Source: Proteobacteria bacterium SG_bin6 (GTDB taxonomy: Bacteria; Pseudomonadota; Alphaproteobacteria; Sphingomonadales; Sphingomonadaceae). From it: a stretch of 64,000 bases of DNA. Shown in pieces: positions 39,639 through 48,622 of the stretch (its first letter is position 1; the number at the start of each line of letters is the position of its first letter). The stretch spans positions 38,233-102,232 of the forward strand of contig LWDJ01000006.1 of assembly GCA_002083435.1 (NCBI GenBank), read 5' to 3'. The translations under genes were made by a program, and so were the position numbers. The notes below the pieces were generated by a model. It ran no database searches and had not been told where the DNA came from. It saw only the letters and a program-made list of their open reading frames with translations.

Positions 39639-41687
39639 TCAGCCGCCTGCCTTGGCGATCAGCAGATCGGGGGTCAGCACCTGGGGCAGCAACTCGGGCT
39701 CGCGCGCGCCGACCGCGTAATACAGGTAGAGCGGCACTCCGGCGCGGTTATGCGCCTCGATGAAGCGGCCGAGCTTGGCGTCGCCGCTCGTCCAGTCCCC
39801 CACCAGGGTGGTGACGCCGTGCTTGGCGAAGGCGGCTTGAACGGCGTCCGTGTCGATCGCGACGCGCTCGTTGACTTTGCATGTCAGGCACCAGTCGGCG
39901 GTGAAATACACGAACACCGGCTTGCGATTGGCGCGCAGCGTGGCGAGCATCTCTTCGCTGAAGGACTGGGGGCCGGTGCTCGCGGTCGCGGCCTTGGCCT
40001 GGGGCTTCACCGCCCAGGCGGTCGCGCCCGTAACCGCGAGGAGCGCCACCAGGCCGATCAGTCCGACGCCTAGACCGCGCCGCTGACGCTCGCCGACCAG
40101 GAACAGCACGGCGGCGATCCCGACGATGCCGGCAAGCCCGATCGCCATGCCATCGACCCCCGCCTCGCCGCCCAGCACCCAGGCAAGCCACACCGCGGTC
40201 AGACCCATCGGGAGCGCGAGGAAATGGCGGAAATGCAACATCCACGCGCCGGGCTTGGGGAGCGCGCGGCGCAACGCGGGCACGAAGCCGACCGCCAGGA
40301 ACGGCAGCGCCAGCCCGAGCCCGAGCCCAGCGAACACGCCGAGCCCCGCATACCAGGGGAGCACCAGCGCCGCACCCAGCGCCGCGCCCATGAATGGGCC
40401 GGTGCACGGCGTCGCGATGATCGCGGCGAGCGCGCCGGTCGCGAACGCGCCGCTCGCTCCGCTCGCCGAATCGACGAAGCGGGGGGTGGGAATTTCGAAC
40501 AGCCCGGCGAGGTTCAAGGTGAGCGCCGCAACCAGCAGCAACAGCACCGCGACGACGCCCGGGTTCTGCAACTGGAACGCCCAGCCGACCGCCGTACCTC
40601 CCGCGCGCAACGCGAGGATCGCCGCGCCCAGGCCGACGATCACGCTCAGCACACCCGCGGTATAAGCGAGCGCCTCGCGCCGCGCCTCGCCCTCATCCAC
40701 GCCGCCGCGCGCGAGTTGCAACGCTTTTAGGCTGAGGATCGGGAAGACACAGGGCATCACATTCAGGATCAGCCCACCAAGGAGCGCCCCACCCAGTGCG
40801 AGCAGCGCCGCCGGCAGCCACGCCGCCATCGGCGCCTGTCCCGCCGGCACCGGCACCGCCCCTGGCTCGGCACGCAGCAGCAATCCTTGCGCCCTGCCGA
40901 TCCGCAGCACCCCCTCGATCGGACCATCGGTCGGCTTGGAGACTTGCGTCTCCAGGATCAGCCGGTCGCCCTCGCGCGTTACTTTCTGCGGAGCGTTATA
41001 GGCGATGCGGTTGGGGGTGGTCGCGAAGAAGTATGCGTCGCTCAAGGGCGCGCTTGCCGGATAGGGGATCGCGAGCCGCAATCCCTTGGCGTCGCGCTGA
41101 TAGGTGGCGGTGGCGCCGAGCGGCTTGGGCAGCGCCTGGCGGAATGCGTCGAAGTGCGCCCGCGCCTCGGGCGTGATGGCGCCGTCGCCCACCACCAGAT
41201 CGAGCGCGAGATCGGCCTTTTCGGGCACGCAAATCTGATCGGTGCAGACGAGATAGCTCGCCTTCAGCCGGATCGGCAGCTTCGTCCCCGGCGCGAGATT
41301 GGCCGGCAGGTGCAGATCGATCAGCGGGGTAAAACGCTGGTCGAACACGTAATTCTGTAGCGCGTCAGCGCCCTCGCCGATCAGCAGCGTGGTCGGCACC
41401 GGATAGCGCGGCGCGTCCGCCGTCACCCCCGGCGGCAGCGTCCAGATAAGCTTCGCTGGAAAACCCGCGTCGCCCGGATTCTGCCAGTAACCGTGCCAGC
41501 CGGGCTGAGGCACGGCGTCATAGGCGATCGTCACCGTACCGCCCGGTGCGGGCCGAGCGCTTTCCGCGCTCAAGGTGATGGCGATGTGCGGGCCCTTGGC
41601 ATAAGGATCGGGCGATTGCGCCATTGCCGGCACGGCAAGGCCGAGCCAGAGCAGCATCATCACGATCACGAAACCTAAGCGCCGCAT
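39639..41687 (-). CDS. DsbD/ScsB-type thiol:disulfide interchange protein
   Basis: Inner-membrane protein of 682 residues that carries electrons from cytoplasmic thioredoxin to the periplasm. It has a signal peptide (to about residue 23), an N-terminal periplasmic domain with a cysteine pair (LVCTDQICVP), a membrane core of about eight helices with the two redox cysteines in NVMPCVFPILSLK and ATPCTGPFMGAALG, and a C-terminal thioredoxin domain with Trp599-Cys600-Leu-Thr-Cys603. The long N-terminal domain is closer to ScsB than to classical DsbD. It may feed electrons to the TlpA-type lipoprotein encoded 7 kb away. Confidence 0.92.
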   Translation of the reverse strand: MRRLGFVIVMMLLWLGLAVPAMAQSPDPYAKGPHIAITLSAESARPAPGGTVTIAYDAVPQPGWHGYWQNPGDAGFPAKLIWTLPPGVTADAPRYPVPTTLLIGEGADALQNYVFDQRFTPLIDLHLPANLAPGTKLPIRLKASYLVCTDQICVPEKADLALDLVVGDGAITPEARAHFDAFRQALPKPLGATATYQRDAKGLRLAIPYPASAPLSDAYFFATTPNRIAYNAPQKVTREGDRLILETQVSKPTDGPIEGVLRIGRAQGLLLRAEPGAVPVPAGQAPMAAWLPAALLALGGALLGGLILNVMPCVFPILSLKALQLARGGVDEGEARREALAYTAGVLSVIVGLGAAILALRAGGTAVGWAFQLQNPGVVAVLLLLVAALTLNLAGLFEIPTPRFVDSASGASGAFATGALAAIIATPCTGPFMGAALGAALVLPWYAGLGVFAGLGLGLALPFLAVGFVPALRRALPKPGAWMLHFRHFLALPMGLTAVWLAWVLGGEAGVDGMAIGLAGIVGIAAVLFLVGERQRRGLGVGLIGLVALLAVTGATAWAVKPQAKAATASTGPQSFSEEMLATLRANRKPVFVYFTADWCLTCKVNERVAIDTDAVQAAFAKHGVTTLVGDWTSGDAKLGRFIEAHNRAGVPLYLYYAVGAREPELLPQVLTPDLLIAKAGG

Positions 41688-41737
41688 GTCCGCCGTCCGT
41701 TAGCCCTTTTCACCGGCGCCAAGAAGGAGAAAAGCCG

Positions 41738-43387
41738 ATGAAGCACGCAATTGCTTTCGCGAGCTTGCTCGCGCTGGTTACGCCCGCCGCGCTCGCCCAG
41801 GAAGCGGCGCCCGCCACCACCCCCGCGCCGCGCCCGGCGCCCAGGCTGATCGTGACGATCTCGGTCGATCAATTCTCCGCCGATCTGTTCGCGGAATATC
41901 GCAACCGCTTCACCGGCGGGTTCAAGCGGCTGCTGGAGGGCGCGGTGTTCCCGGCGGGCTATCAAAGCCACGCCGCGACCGAGACCTGCCCGGGCCACTC
42001 CACGATCCTCACCGGCATGCACCCCGCGCGCACCGGCATCATCGCCAACAGCTGGACCGATCTGAAGACGGCGCGCGCCGACAAGACCGTCTATTGCGCC
42101 GAGGATGAGAGCGTCCCCGGCAGCACCAGCGCCAATTACACCGTCTCCGACAAGCATTTGCTGGTGCCAACGCTCGGCGAGCGGATGAAGGCGGCGAACC
42201 CGGCGGCGCGGATCGTCTCGGTCGCGGGGAAGGACCGCGCGGCGGTGATGATGGGCGGCCACAAGGTCGATCAGCTCTGGTGGTGGGACGGGAAGAAATT
42301 CGCGAGCTATGCCGGGCGCACCGAGCCCGAAGCGGTGAAGCGCGCCAACACCGCCGCGGTCGAGCGAATCGCCGCCGGCCAGCCAGCGCTCGACGAGCCC
42401 GATTTCTGCCGCGCGCATGATCGCGCGGTTGCCATCGGCGCGGGCAAGACGATCGGTACCGGCCGCTTCCAGCGCGCGCCGGGCGACGCCAAGCCCCTTC
42501 GCGCCTCGCCCGAGTTCGACGGGATGGTGTTCAGCCTCGCCGCCGGGCTGATCGAAGAGATGCAGCTCGGCAAGGGGCAAACCACCGATCTGATCGCGGT
42601 CGGCGCGTCCGCCACCGATTATGTCGGCCATACCTATGGCACCAACGGTAACGAGATGTGCCTGCAGCTCGCCGCGCTCGACGACACGATGGGTGACTTC
42701 TTCGACAAGCTCGATTCGCTGGGGATCGATTATGAAGTCGTGCTCACCGCCGATCATGGCGGGCATGACGCGCCCGAGCGATTGCGCGAACAGGCCATCC
42801 CCAACGCCGCGCGGATCGCGCCCGATCTGACGACCAAGGCGATCAGTGACGCGGTCGCCGCCAAGCTCAAGCTGCCGCGCCAGGTGCTGTTCGGCGATTC
42901 GGGTTCGGGCGACATCTGGATCGACCCTAAGCTCACCCCGGCGCAAAAAGCGGCGGTGACGCGCGAGGCGCTCGCGCTCTACCGCGCCCACCCGCAGGTC
43001 GCCGCCGCGTTCAGCCGCGCCGAGATCCTGGCCGCCACCCCCGCCACGGTGCCGCCGCCCGCCTGGAGCCTGATCGAGCGCGCCAAAGCGAGCTATAACC
43101 CGGATCGTTCGGGCGACCTTCTGATCGCGCTGAAGCCGAACATCACCCCGATCCCCGATGCGACGCGCGGCTATGTCGCGACGCACGGGTCGTTCTGGGA
43201 TTATGATCGCCGCGTGCCGATCCTGTTCTGGCGCAAGGACATGGTGCCGATGGAGCAGCCGCTGCCGGTGGAAACGGTCGACATCGCCCCAACGCTCGCC
43301 GCGACGATCGGACTGAAACTAGGCGCGCCCGAGGTGGACGGGCGTTGCCTTGATCTCGACGCCGAGGCGGGATCGACCTGCCCATGA
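41738..43387 (+). CDS. phoK: secreted alkaline phosphatase of the PhoK/SPAP type
   Basis: Periplasmic or secreted phosphomonoesterase of 549 residues with a signal peptide (about residues 1-20). It belongs to the alkaline phosphatase superfamily subgroup known from Sphingomonas (PhoK, SPAP), which uses a threonine nucleophile: here Thr83 in AATETCPGHSTILTGMHPARTG. Metal-site parts are ISVDQFSADL, TADHGGHDAPE and VATHGSFWDYDRRVPILFW. The ATG at 41738 follows AAGAAGGAG. It is divergent from dsbD, with only 50 bases between them, and its stop overlaps the VOC gene. Such enzymes usually respond to phosphate shortage; no Pho box is evident. Confidence 0.9.
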   Translation: MKHAIAFASLLALVTPAALAQEAAPATTPAPRPAPRLIVTISVDQFSADLFAEYRNRFTGGFKRLLEGAVFPAGYQSHAATETCPGHSTILTGMHPARTGIIANSWTDLKTARADKTVYCAEDESVPGSTSANYTVSDKHLLVPTLGERMKAANPAARIVSVAGKDRAAVMMGGHKVDQLWWWDGKKFASYAGRTEPEAVKRANTAAVERIAAGQPALDEPDFCRAHDRAVAIGAGKTIGTGRFQRAPGDAKPLRASPEFDGMVFSLAAGLIEEMQLGKGQTTDLIAVGASATDYVGHTYGTNGNEMCLQLAALDDTMGDFFDKLDSLGIDYEVVLTADHGGHDAPERLREQAIPNAARIAPDLTTKAISDAVAAKLKLPRQVLFGDSGSGDIWIDPKLTPAQKAAVTREALALYRAHPQVAAAFSRAEILAATPATVPPPAWSLIERAKASYNPDRSGDLLIALKPNITPIPDATRGYVATHGSFWDYDRRVPILFWRKDMVPMEQPLPVETVDIAPTLAATIGLKLGAPEVDGRCLDLDAEAGSTCP

Positions 43388-43728
43388 CCATGCCGACGCT
43401 GCGCCGCGCGATCATCTTCACCCGCGATCTCGCGGGCATGACACGCTTCTATCGCGACGTGATCGGCCTCACAGTGATCGAAACTAGTAAGGGCTGGGTC
43501 GATTTTAACGCGGGCGGCGGCCGGATCGCGCTGCATGCGACCGATGCGGAGATGGGCGAGGGACCGATCAAACTCGCCTTCTTCGCCGAGAATGTGGCGG
43601 CGATGCGGGACACGCTGGTCGCGCGTGGGGCCACGTCATTCGGCCCGGTCAAAAGCTTTGGCGCGCTGCATCTATGCGACGGCTTCGATCCAGACGGGAA
43701 CGCGATCCAGCTGTCGAACCGGCCCTAG
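43384..43728 (+). CDS. VOC (glyoxalase/bleomycin resistance-like) protein
   Basis: A 114-residue single-domain member of the vicinal oxygen chelate superfamily. The pattern is RAIIFTRDLAGMTRFYRDVIGLTVIE, WVDFNAGGGRIALHA and FGALHLCDGFDPDGNAIQLSNRP, with the beta-alpha-beta-beta-beta module twice. Metal ligands of true glyoxalase I are not all clear, so the activity is unknown. The ATG overlaps the phosphatase stop codon by four bases. Its stop and that of the convergent beta-helix gene share the same CTAG (43725-43728). Confidence 0.88.
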   Translation: MTMPTLRRAIIFTRDLAGMTRFYRDVIGLTVIETSKGWVDFNAGGGRIALHATDAEMGEGPIKLAFFAENVAAMRDTLVARGATSFGPVKSFGALHLCDGFDPDGNAIQLSNRP

Positions 43729-44666
43729 CGCGCCTCGTACGGCCGCACCCCCGGCCCCAACGTGTTCGCCCCGATCGCCAGGCGCTGCTTGCTCGCGTCC
43801 GCCACGAAGGCGGGCGCGCGCGTTTCCCCGGGCGAAAGCCGCGCGCTGTTCCCCTCGATCCGCAACCCGGCCGAGGAATAAGTGCGGGCCTCGGGCGCCA
43901 CGCTGATGAACGCGGTCCAATTCTCCTTGTTGCGGCCCTGTACCATCGTGTTGCCGCTGATCGTCCCGGTCGCACCTTCAGAGAGGTCGATCATGTAATT
44001 GGTCTTGGCACCCTGCGTATCGTCGAAGCTGTTGCCGCTGATTTCGATCCGGGGCACGCGCAGCTTCACATAATGGCCACCGCGACCCCGCTCGAAGCGG
44101 CTGGCGGTGACAGTCACCTGCCCCTGATTCGCGAGGTAGATCGCGTGCGCGCAATCGGGCGTCTCGTCGCACTGGCCAAGGCCCGCAAAGGTCGAATGGT
44201 CGATCACGATCTTCTGCGGCCCCGCGACGCCGCCGAGGATGCCCTCCTGGCTATCGAGGAACATCGAGTTGCTGACCGTCAGGTCTCCGATCTCGGTGCG
44301 GATGCCGGCGCCGTTGCCATCGGGCACGCGGATGCCGCGAAAGACGATGCCGTCCACCACCGCGCCGCGCCCGCGCAGCACGAACGCCGCCTTGCCCTCG
44401 CAAGCGGTGCCCTCAAACACCACCGTCCCCGGGGTCTGCGCCTTGAACACGGTGCGGCCCCAATTCTGCACCGCGCATTGGCGATAGCGGCCCGGCGCGA
44501 TGACGATGGTGGACCAAGTGAACTCGCCGCGCGGCTTGGCCGCCTCCAGCGCCTGGTCGAGCGTGGCATAGCTCTGCCCGGTCTCGGCGATGGTGAAAGG
44601 GCGCGGTTCCTGCGCGGCGAGCGGGGCTGCGAAGGCAAGGGCGATCAGCGGGGGCAAGGGACGCAT
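43725..44666 (-). CDS. exported right-handed parallel beta-helix protein
   Basis: A 313-residue protein with a signal peptide (ends AAPLAAQ). The mature part shows the repeating short-strand pattern of pectate-lyase-like beta-helices: TWSTIVIAPGRYRQC, VFRGIRVPDGNGAGIRTE, DLTVSNSMFLDSQEGILGG, KIVIDHSTFAG, VTVTASRFERGRGGHYVKL and IEISGNSFDDTQGA. The DDT/DHSTF positions could bind calcium or act on polysaccharide, but a pectate-lyase active-site arginine is not certain. It may cleave or bind a glycan outside the cell. Confidence 0.82.
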   Translation of the reverse strand: MRPLPPLIALAFAAPLAAQEPRPFTIAETGQSYATLDQALEAAKPRGEFTWSTIVIAPGRYRQCAVQNWGRTVFKAQTPGTVVFEGTACEGKAAFVLRGRGAVVDGIVFRGIRVPDGNGAGIRTEIGDLTVSNSMFLDSQEGILGGVAGPQKIVIDHSTFAGLGQCDETPDCAHAIYLANQGQVTVTASRFERGRGGHYVKLRVPRIEISGNSFDDTQGAKTNYMIDLSEGATGTISGNTMVQGRNKENWTAFISVAPEARTYSSAGLRIEGNSARLSPGETRAPAFVADASKQRLAIGANTLGPGVRPYEAR

Positions 44667-44751
44667 AAATCCTCCGCCCGCCGCTATCCCCCCGCGCGGC
44701 GCGGGACGGAAGCGCGATAAAGGGTAAACGCCGTCCCGAAAGGCGACAACG

Positions 44752-45327
44752 CTACCAGGCGCCGGTGCCGGGCGCGCCCTTGATCGGCCCCTTGATCCGC
44801 GCCGTCACCCAGCCGCCATAATAGCCCCCGGGTTGCGGCCGCACCCGCTCGTCATTCACGAAACAAGCGAGCTTGGCGGGATAGAAAGCGAACCGCCCCG
44901 CGATCGCGCTAAAGCCGCGCCCGAGATCGTCGAGCGGATCGGGATAGCTATACGCCGCCGCCACCACCCGCCCCGCGGGCGTGACGAGATCGTAATGCAC
45001 CGCCGCGCCCTTCCACTCGCAGAGCGTGACATAATCGGTCGGCACCAGTTCGGCACGTAGGCTCTCGGGCGCCAGATAGGGCACCGGCGCCCCCGCGGTC
45101 TCGCACACCCAGACCGGCGATGTCGTGTCGGCGACGATCAGCGCGTGGTGCTGGACACGCAGATGCTCATTCCCCTGGCGAACCAGCGGCGGGCGCGGAT
45201 AGTCCCACACCGATTCCTCGTCCGGCCCCACCGGCTCGGGTACGGGACGCGGTGCGTGCGCCCATTTGGCGCGCGCGGGGCCGACCATGGCAAGCAGCTC
45301 GGCGTGGGTGGGGAGAGTAACGATCAC
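44752..45327 (-). CDS. DUF427 protein
   Basis: A 191-residue cytoplasmic protein with one DUF427 domain. Marks are ESVWDYPRPP, VWVCETAGAPVPYLAPESLRAELVPTD, CEWKGAAVHYDLV and YSYPDPLDDLGRGFSAIAGRFAFYPAKLACFVNDERVRPQPGGYYGGWVT. The function of the family is unknown. The GTG at 45327 overlaps the stop of the PP2C-like gene (GTGA), so it is translated with that phosphatase; a longer frame to 45393 lies inside the phosphatase gene and is rejected. Confidence 0.88.
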   Translation of the reverse strand: MIVTLPTHAELLAMVGPARAKWAHAPRPVPEPVGPDEESVWDYPRPPLVRQGNEHLRVQHHALIVADTTSPVWVCETAGAPVPYLAPESLRAELVPTDYVTLCEWKGAAVHYDLVTPAGRVVAAAYSYPDPLDDLGRGFSAIAGRFAFYPAKLACFVNDERVRPQPGGYYGGWVTARIKGPIKGAPGTGAW

Positions 45328-46154
45328 GCCGCGCACCGCAGCCACAGGGCGGTGGCATCGTCCGAAATCTTGAACCGCGGATAGCGCGTGCAATCGGCAT
45401 CCGCCCCCTCGATCGCGCGCAGCCGCTCGGCGGGTCCCGCGAGCCCCTGCTCGGCGAGAGCGGCGAACATGTTGGCGGGATCGAAGGCGCGATATTGGTC
45501 GATCAAGGCGGCGAAACCGTCGGTCATCAACACGAGTTCGTCCCCGGGCATGGCGGGCAAAGTCGCGAAGGCCAGCGGCGCGACGGCCTGCGGATCGACA
45601 CCGAGGACCGCGCGCCCCGGGCGGGCGCGCTGCTCGCGCAAACTCTCGAGGATCGGCGCCGGACGCTGCTTACGCGCCAGCCCATGCGCCGCGAGGGCGG
45701 CCGCGTGGGCGACCTCCTCGTCGCGTCGATCGGCACACGGCCCGGCGCGTTCGACGCGGTCTCCACGCTTGACCAGCGCCGTACAATCCCCAGCCCAGGC
45801 AAAACGCAAGCCGCCGGGCACCGCCTGCGCGGCGAGAAAGCTGGCCGAGGGTAGCTCCCACGCGCCCTGCGGCGCGCGCTGGCGCACTGCCGTGAAGCGC
45901 CGCGCAACCCGCGTCACCACCATGTCGCAGACTGCCTCGATCGTGTCGTCTCCGGCGGCCGCGAAGGCCAGATTGGCCTCTTGCGCGAGCCACGCCGCGC
46001 CGCCGCGCGCGCCGACGAGCCCGGGCTCGCCCAGATCGGTCGCGCCATCGATCACCCAGGCGAGCGCATCGGCGCTGCCCCCGCGATCGTCGTTCGGGGT
46101 AAGATCGTCCCCGGCGAAGCTTATCGACTGGATCAGATCGAAATGCATGGCCAT
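45324..46154 (-). CDS. PP2C-like protein serine/threonine phosphatase
   Basis: A 276-residue protein with the metal-binding aspartates of the PPM/PP2C fold in the expected order: GDDLTPNDDRGG, VIDGATDLG, FAWAGDCTALV, LMTDGFAALID and SDDATALWLRC. It should remove phosphate from Ser or Thr residues of an unknown target. There is no sensor or kinase gene nearby. It is coupled with the DUF427 gene. The start ATG at 46154 has an in-frame ATG two codons later. Confidence 0.82.
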   Translation of the reverse strand: MAMHFDLIQSISFAGDDLTPNDDRGGSADALAWVIDGATDLGEPGLVGARGGAAWLAQEANLAFAAAGDDTIEAVCDMVVTRVARRFTAVRQRAPQGAWELPSASFLAAQAVPGGLRFAWAGDCTALVKRGDRVERAGPCADRRDEEVAHAAALAAHGLARKQRPAPILESLREQRARPGRAVLGVDPQAVAPLAFATLPAMPGDELVLMTDGFAALIDQYRAFDPANMFAALAEQGLAGPAERLRAIEGADADCTRYPRFKISDDATALWLRCAA

Positions 46155-46194
46155 TACCTCGCCGGGTAGAGCGCAGGCCGGGCGCCGTGCCGCC

Positions 46195-47553
46195 TCAATC
46201 GGCGAACAGCAGCACCGGGGTTTCGAGCAGCTTCTTCAGCGCCTGGACGAAGCTCGCCGCGTCCCAGCCGTCGACCACTCGGTGGTCGCAGCTGATCGAC
46301 AGGTTCATCAGCTTGGCGCGGACGATGTCGTCGCCCTGGAACACCGGGCGCTCGACGATCTTGTTGGGGCCGATGATCGCGACTTCGGGGCGGTTGATCA
46401 CCGGCGTCGTCGCGATTCCGCCGAGCGGCCCGAGCGAGGTGACGGTGAGGGTGGAGCCGGACAGTTCCTCCGACTTGGCTTTGCCGCTGCGCGCGGCCTC
46501 CGCCAGGCGGGTAATCTCCGCGGCGAGCTGCCAGATATTCTTGTCCTGTGCGTCGCGGATCACCGGCACCATCAGCCCGGCATCGGTCTGCGTCGCCATG
46601 CCGAGATGGACGCGGCCAAAGCGCGTCACCACCCCCGCTTCGTCATCATAGCGGGCGTTGAGCATCGGGAAGGCGGGCAGCGTCTTGCAAATCGCGACGA
46701 TCAGCAGCGGCAGCATGGTGAGCTTGGGGCGCTGCCCCCGCGCGCCGTTCAGGTCGGCGCGCATCGCCTCCAGCGCGGTCACGTCGATCTCGTCGACATA
46801 AGTGAAATGCGGGATGTGGCGCTTTGCTGCCGCCATATTCTCGGCGATGCGCCGGCGCAGCCCGATGACCTTCACGGCCGCGTCCTCGCGCGCGCGAGAC
46901 GCGTGCGGGGCGTGATAACCCTGGCCCGACTGGTAGCGCAGATAAGTGTCGAGGTCGGCGTGGCGAACGCGGTCGCCCTCGCATTTTACCAGCGCCAGAT
47001 CGACGCCGAGATCCTTCGCGCGAGCACGCACGGCGGGAGAGGCTAGAACAAGCCGATCCGCCCCATACCCCGCCTGGGGAGGGGGGCTATCAGCCACGGG
47101 CTGATGGTGGAGGGGCGGCGCCACCGCCGAACCAGCGTTCGCGCGCAAGGCAACCGGCGCGGCCCCTGCACCATGCTGCGCATGGTCCCCCTCCCCGTGA
47201 ACGGGGAGGTTTTGGTCGACGCCCGGATTTTCGGCTTCGTACTGCTCGGCGACTTCGGCCTGTTCCGCGCTTGCAGGCGCCGCGATCACCTCGGCATCCG
47301 CCGGCGCCTCGCCCGCGACCTCGATCACCACCAGCGCCGCGCCGATCGGCACCATCGCGCCAACCTCGCCCGCCAGTTCGACCACTCGGCCGGTGACGGG
47401 GCTTTCCATCTCGACCGTCGCCTTGTCGGTCATCATGTCGGCGATCGGCTGATCCTCGCGGACCTCGTCGCCCACGTTGATGTGCCAGGCGACGATCTCG
47501 GCCTCGGCGATACCCTCGCCGATATCGGGCAAGCGGAAGGTGAAACGCGCCAT
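46195..47553 (-). CDS. bkdB: branched-chain 2-oxoacid dehydrogenase E2 (dihydrolipoamide acyltransferase)
   Basis: E2 core enzyme of 452 residues that takes the acyl group from E1 on its lipoyl arm and gives it to CoA. The order is lipoyl domain (about residues 3-78, lipoylated Lys44 in MTDKATVEME), linker, E1/E3-binding domain (about 168-205, ASPAVRARAKDLGVDL) and catalytic domain (about 225-452, with SISCDHRVVDGWDAA, His424). Residues about 115-162 of the linker are encoded by a GC-rich palindromic block matching the repeat family found between crtI and the LOG gene. It is the third gene of the bkd operon; no E3 gene follows. Confidence 0.95.
   Translation of the reverse strand: MARFTFRLPDIGEGIAEAEIVAWHINVGDEVREDQPIADMMTDKATVEMESPVTGRVVELAGEVGAMVPIGAALVVIEVAGEAPADAEVIAAPASAEQAEVAEQYEAENPGVDQNLPVHGEGDHAQHGAGAAPVALRANAGSAVAPPLHHQPVADSPPPQAGYGADRLVLASPAVRARAKDLGVDLALVKCEGDRVRHADLDTYLRYQSGQGYHAPHASRAREDAAVKVIGLRRRIAENMAAAKRHIPHFTYVDEIDVTALEAMRADLNGARGQRPKLTMLPLLIVAICKTLPAFPMLNARYDDEAGVVTRFGRVHLGMATQTDAGLMVPVIRDAQDKNIWQLAAEITRLAEAARSGKAKSEELSGSTLTVTSLGPLGGIATTPVINRPEVAIIGPNKIVERPVFQGDDIVRAKLMNLSISCDHRVVDGWDAASFVQALKKLLETPVLLFAD
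47067..47212. repeat. palindromic element inside the E2 gene linker
   Basis: Within the coding sequence lie three hairpins: ATCAGCC (47089-47095 with 47099-47105), ACCATGC (47170-47176 with 47180-47186) and CCTCCCCGT (47190-47198 with 47201-47209), all perfect. The words TGGGGAGGGG (47075), GTGGAGGGGCG (47107) and ATGGTCCCCCTCCC (47182) recur in the same order in the intergenic cluster at 26385-26557. It keeps the reading frame and encodes about 48 residues rich in Ala, Pro, Gly and His. Confidence 0.8.
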
Positions 47554-47556
47554 CGG

Positions 47557-48615
47557 TCAGTCCTTCAAAATCGTCTTGAGCGCCTCGCCGATCCGCACGG
47601 GGCCGGGGAAATAGGCCCATTCCAGGCTGTGCGGATAGGGCGTGTCGAAACCCGTGACGCGCAACACCGGCGCCTCCAGGTGATAGAAGCAGCGCTCCTG
47701 CACCAGTGCAGAAAGCTCGGCGCCGAAGCCCGAGGTACGGGTGGCTTCGTGGATGATCAGACAGCGCCCGGTCTTCTTGACCGAGGCCTCGATCGTCTGG
47801 ATGTCGAGCGGCACCAGCGTGCGCAGGTCGATCACCTCGGCATCGACGCCGTGCTCGGCCGAGACCGCGAGCGCGACGTGTACCATCGTGCCATAGGCGA
47901 GGATCGTCAGCGCCTCACCCTCGCGCACCACGTTCGCCTGTCCCAGTGGGATGCGGTAATAGCCGGTCGGCACTTCGCCGGCGGGATGCTGCGACCAATT
48001 CTGCGCCGGCTTGTCCCAATAGCCGTTGAACGGGCCGTTATAGAGCCGCTTGGGTTCGAAGAAGACGACCGGATCGTTATCCTCGATCGCGGCGATCAAC
48101 AGCCCCTTGGCGTCATAGGGGGTGGCGGGGATCACCGTCTTCAGCCCGGCGACATGCGTGATAATGGCCTCGGGTGACTGGCTATGCGTCTGCCCGCCGA
48201 AAATGCCACCGCCCATCGGCGAACGCACCGTGATCGGGCAGGTGAACTCGCCCGCCGAGCGGTAGCGCAGCCGCGCCGCCTCGCTCACCAATTGGTCGAG
48301 CGCAGGGTAGATATAGTCGGCGAACTGAATTTCGGGCACCGGACGCAAGCCATAGGCGCCCATGCCGATCGCCACCCCGGCGATGCCGCATTCGGTGATC
48401 GGGGTATCGAACACCCGCGTCTTGCCATATTTCTTCTGCAAGCCCGCGGTCGCGCGGAAGACGCCGCCGAAATAGCCGACATCCTCCCCCATCACCACCA
48501 CGTCGGGATCGCGCGCCATCACCACGTCGAGCGCGGAGTTGATCGCCTGGATCATGTTCATCCGCGCGGTCTCGCCTTCGGCGGCGACGGCGGGATCGTT
48601 CAGCACATCGCTCAT
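47557..48615 (-). CDS. bkdA2: branched-chain 2-oxoacid dehydrogenase E1 beta subunit
   Basis: Beta half of the thiamine-diphosphate E1 component, 352 residues. Marks are MNMIQAINSALDVVMARDPDVVVMGEDVGYFGGVFRAT, DTPITECGIAGVAIGMGAYGLRPVPEIQF, the ITVRSPMGGGIFGGQTHSQSPEA loop, EPKRLYNG and LRTLVPLD. It pairs with the alpha subunit encoded just upstream to decarboxylate the keto acids from valine, leucine and isoleucine. Three bases separate its stop from the E2 start codon, and seven bases separate its start from the alpha-subunit stop. Confidence 0.96.
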   Translation of the reverse strand: MSDVLNDPAVAAEGETARMNMIQAINSALDVVMARDPDVVVMGEDVGYFGGVFRATAGLQKKYGKTRVFDTPITECGIAGVAIGMGAYGLRPVPEIQFADYIYPALDQLVSEAARLRYRSAGEFTCPITVRSPMGGGIFGGQTHSQSPEAIITHVAGLKTVIPATPYDAKGLLIAAIEDNDPVVFFEPKRLYNGPFNGYWDKPAQNWSQHPAGEVPTGYYRIPLGQANVVREGEALTILAYGTMVHVALAVSAEHGVDAEVIDLRTLVPLDIQTIEASVKKTGRCLIIHEATRTSGFGAELSALVQERCFYHLEAPVLRVTGFDTPYPHSLEWAYFPGPVRIGEALKTILKD

Positions 48616-48622
48616 CGCGCTC

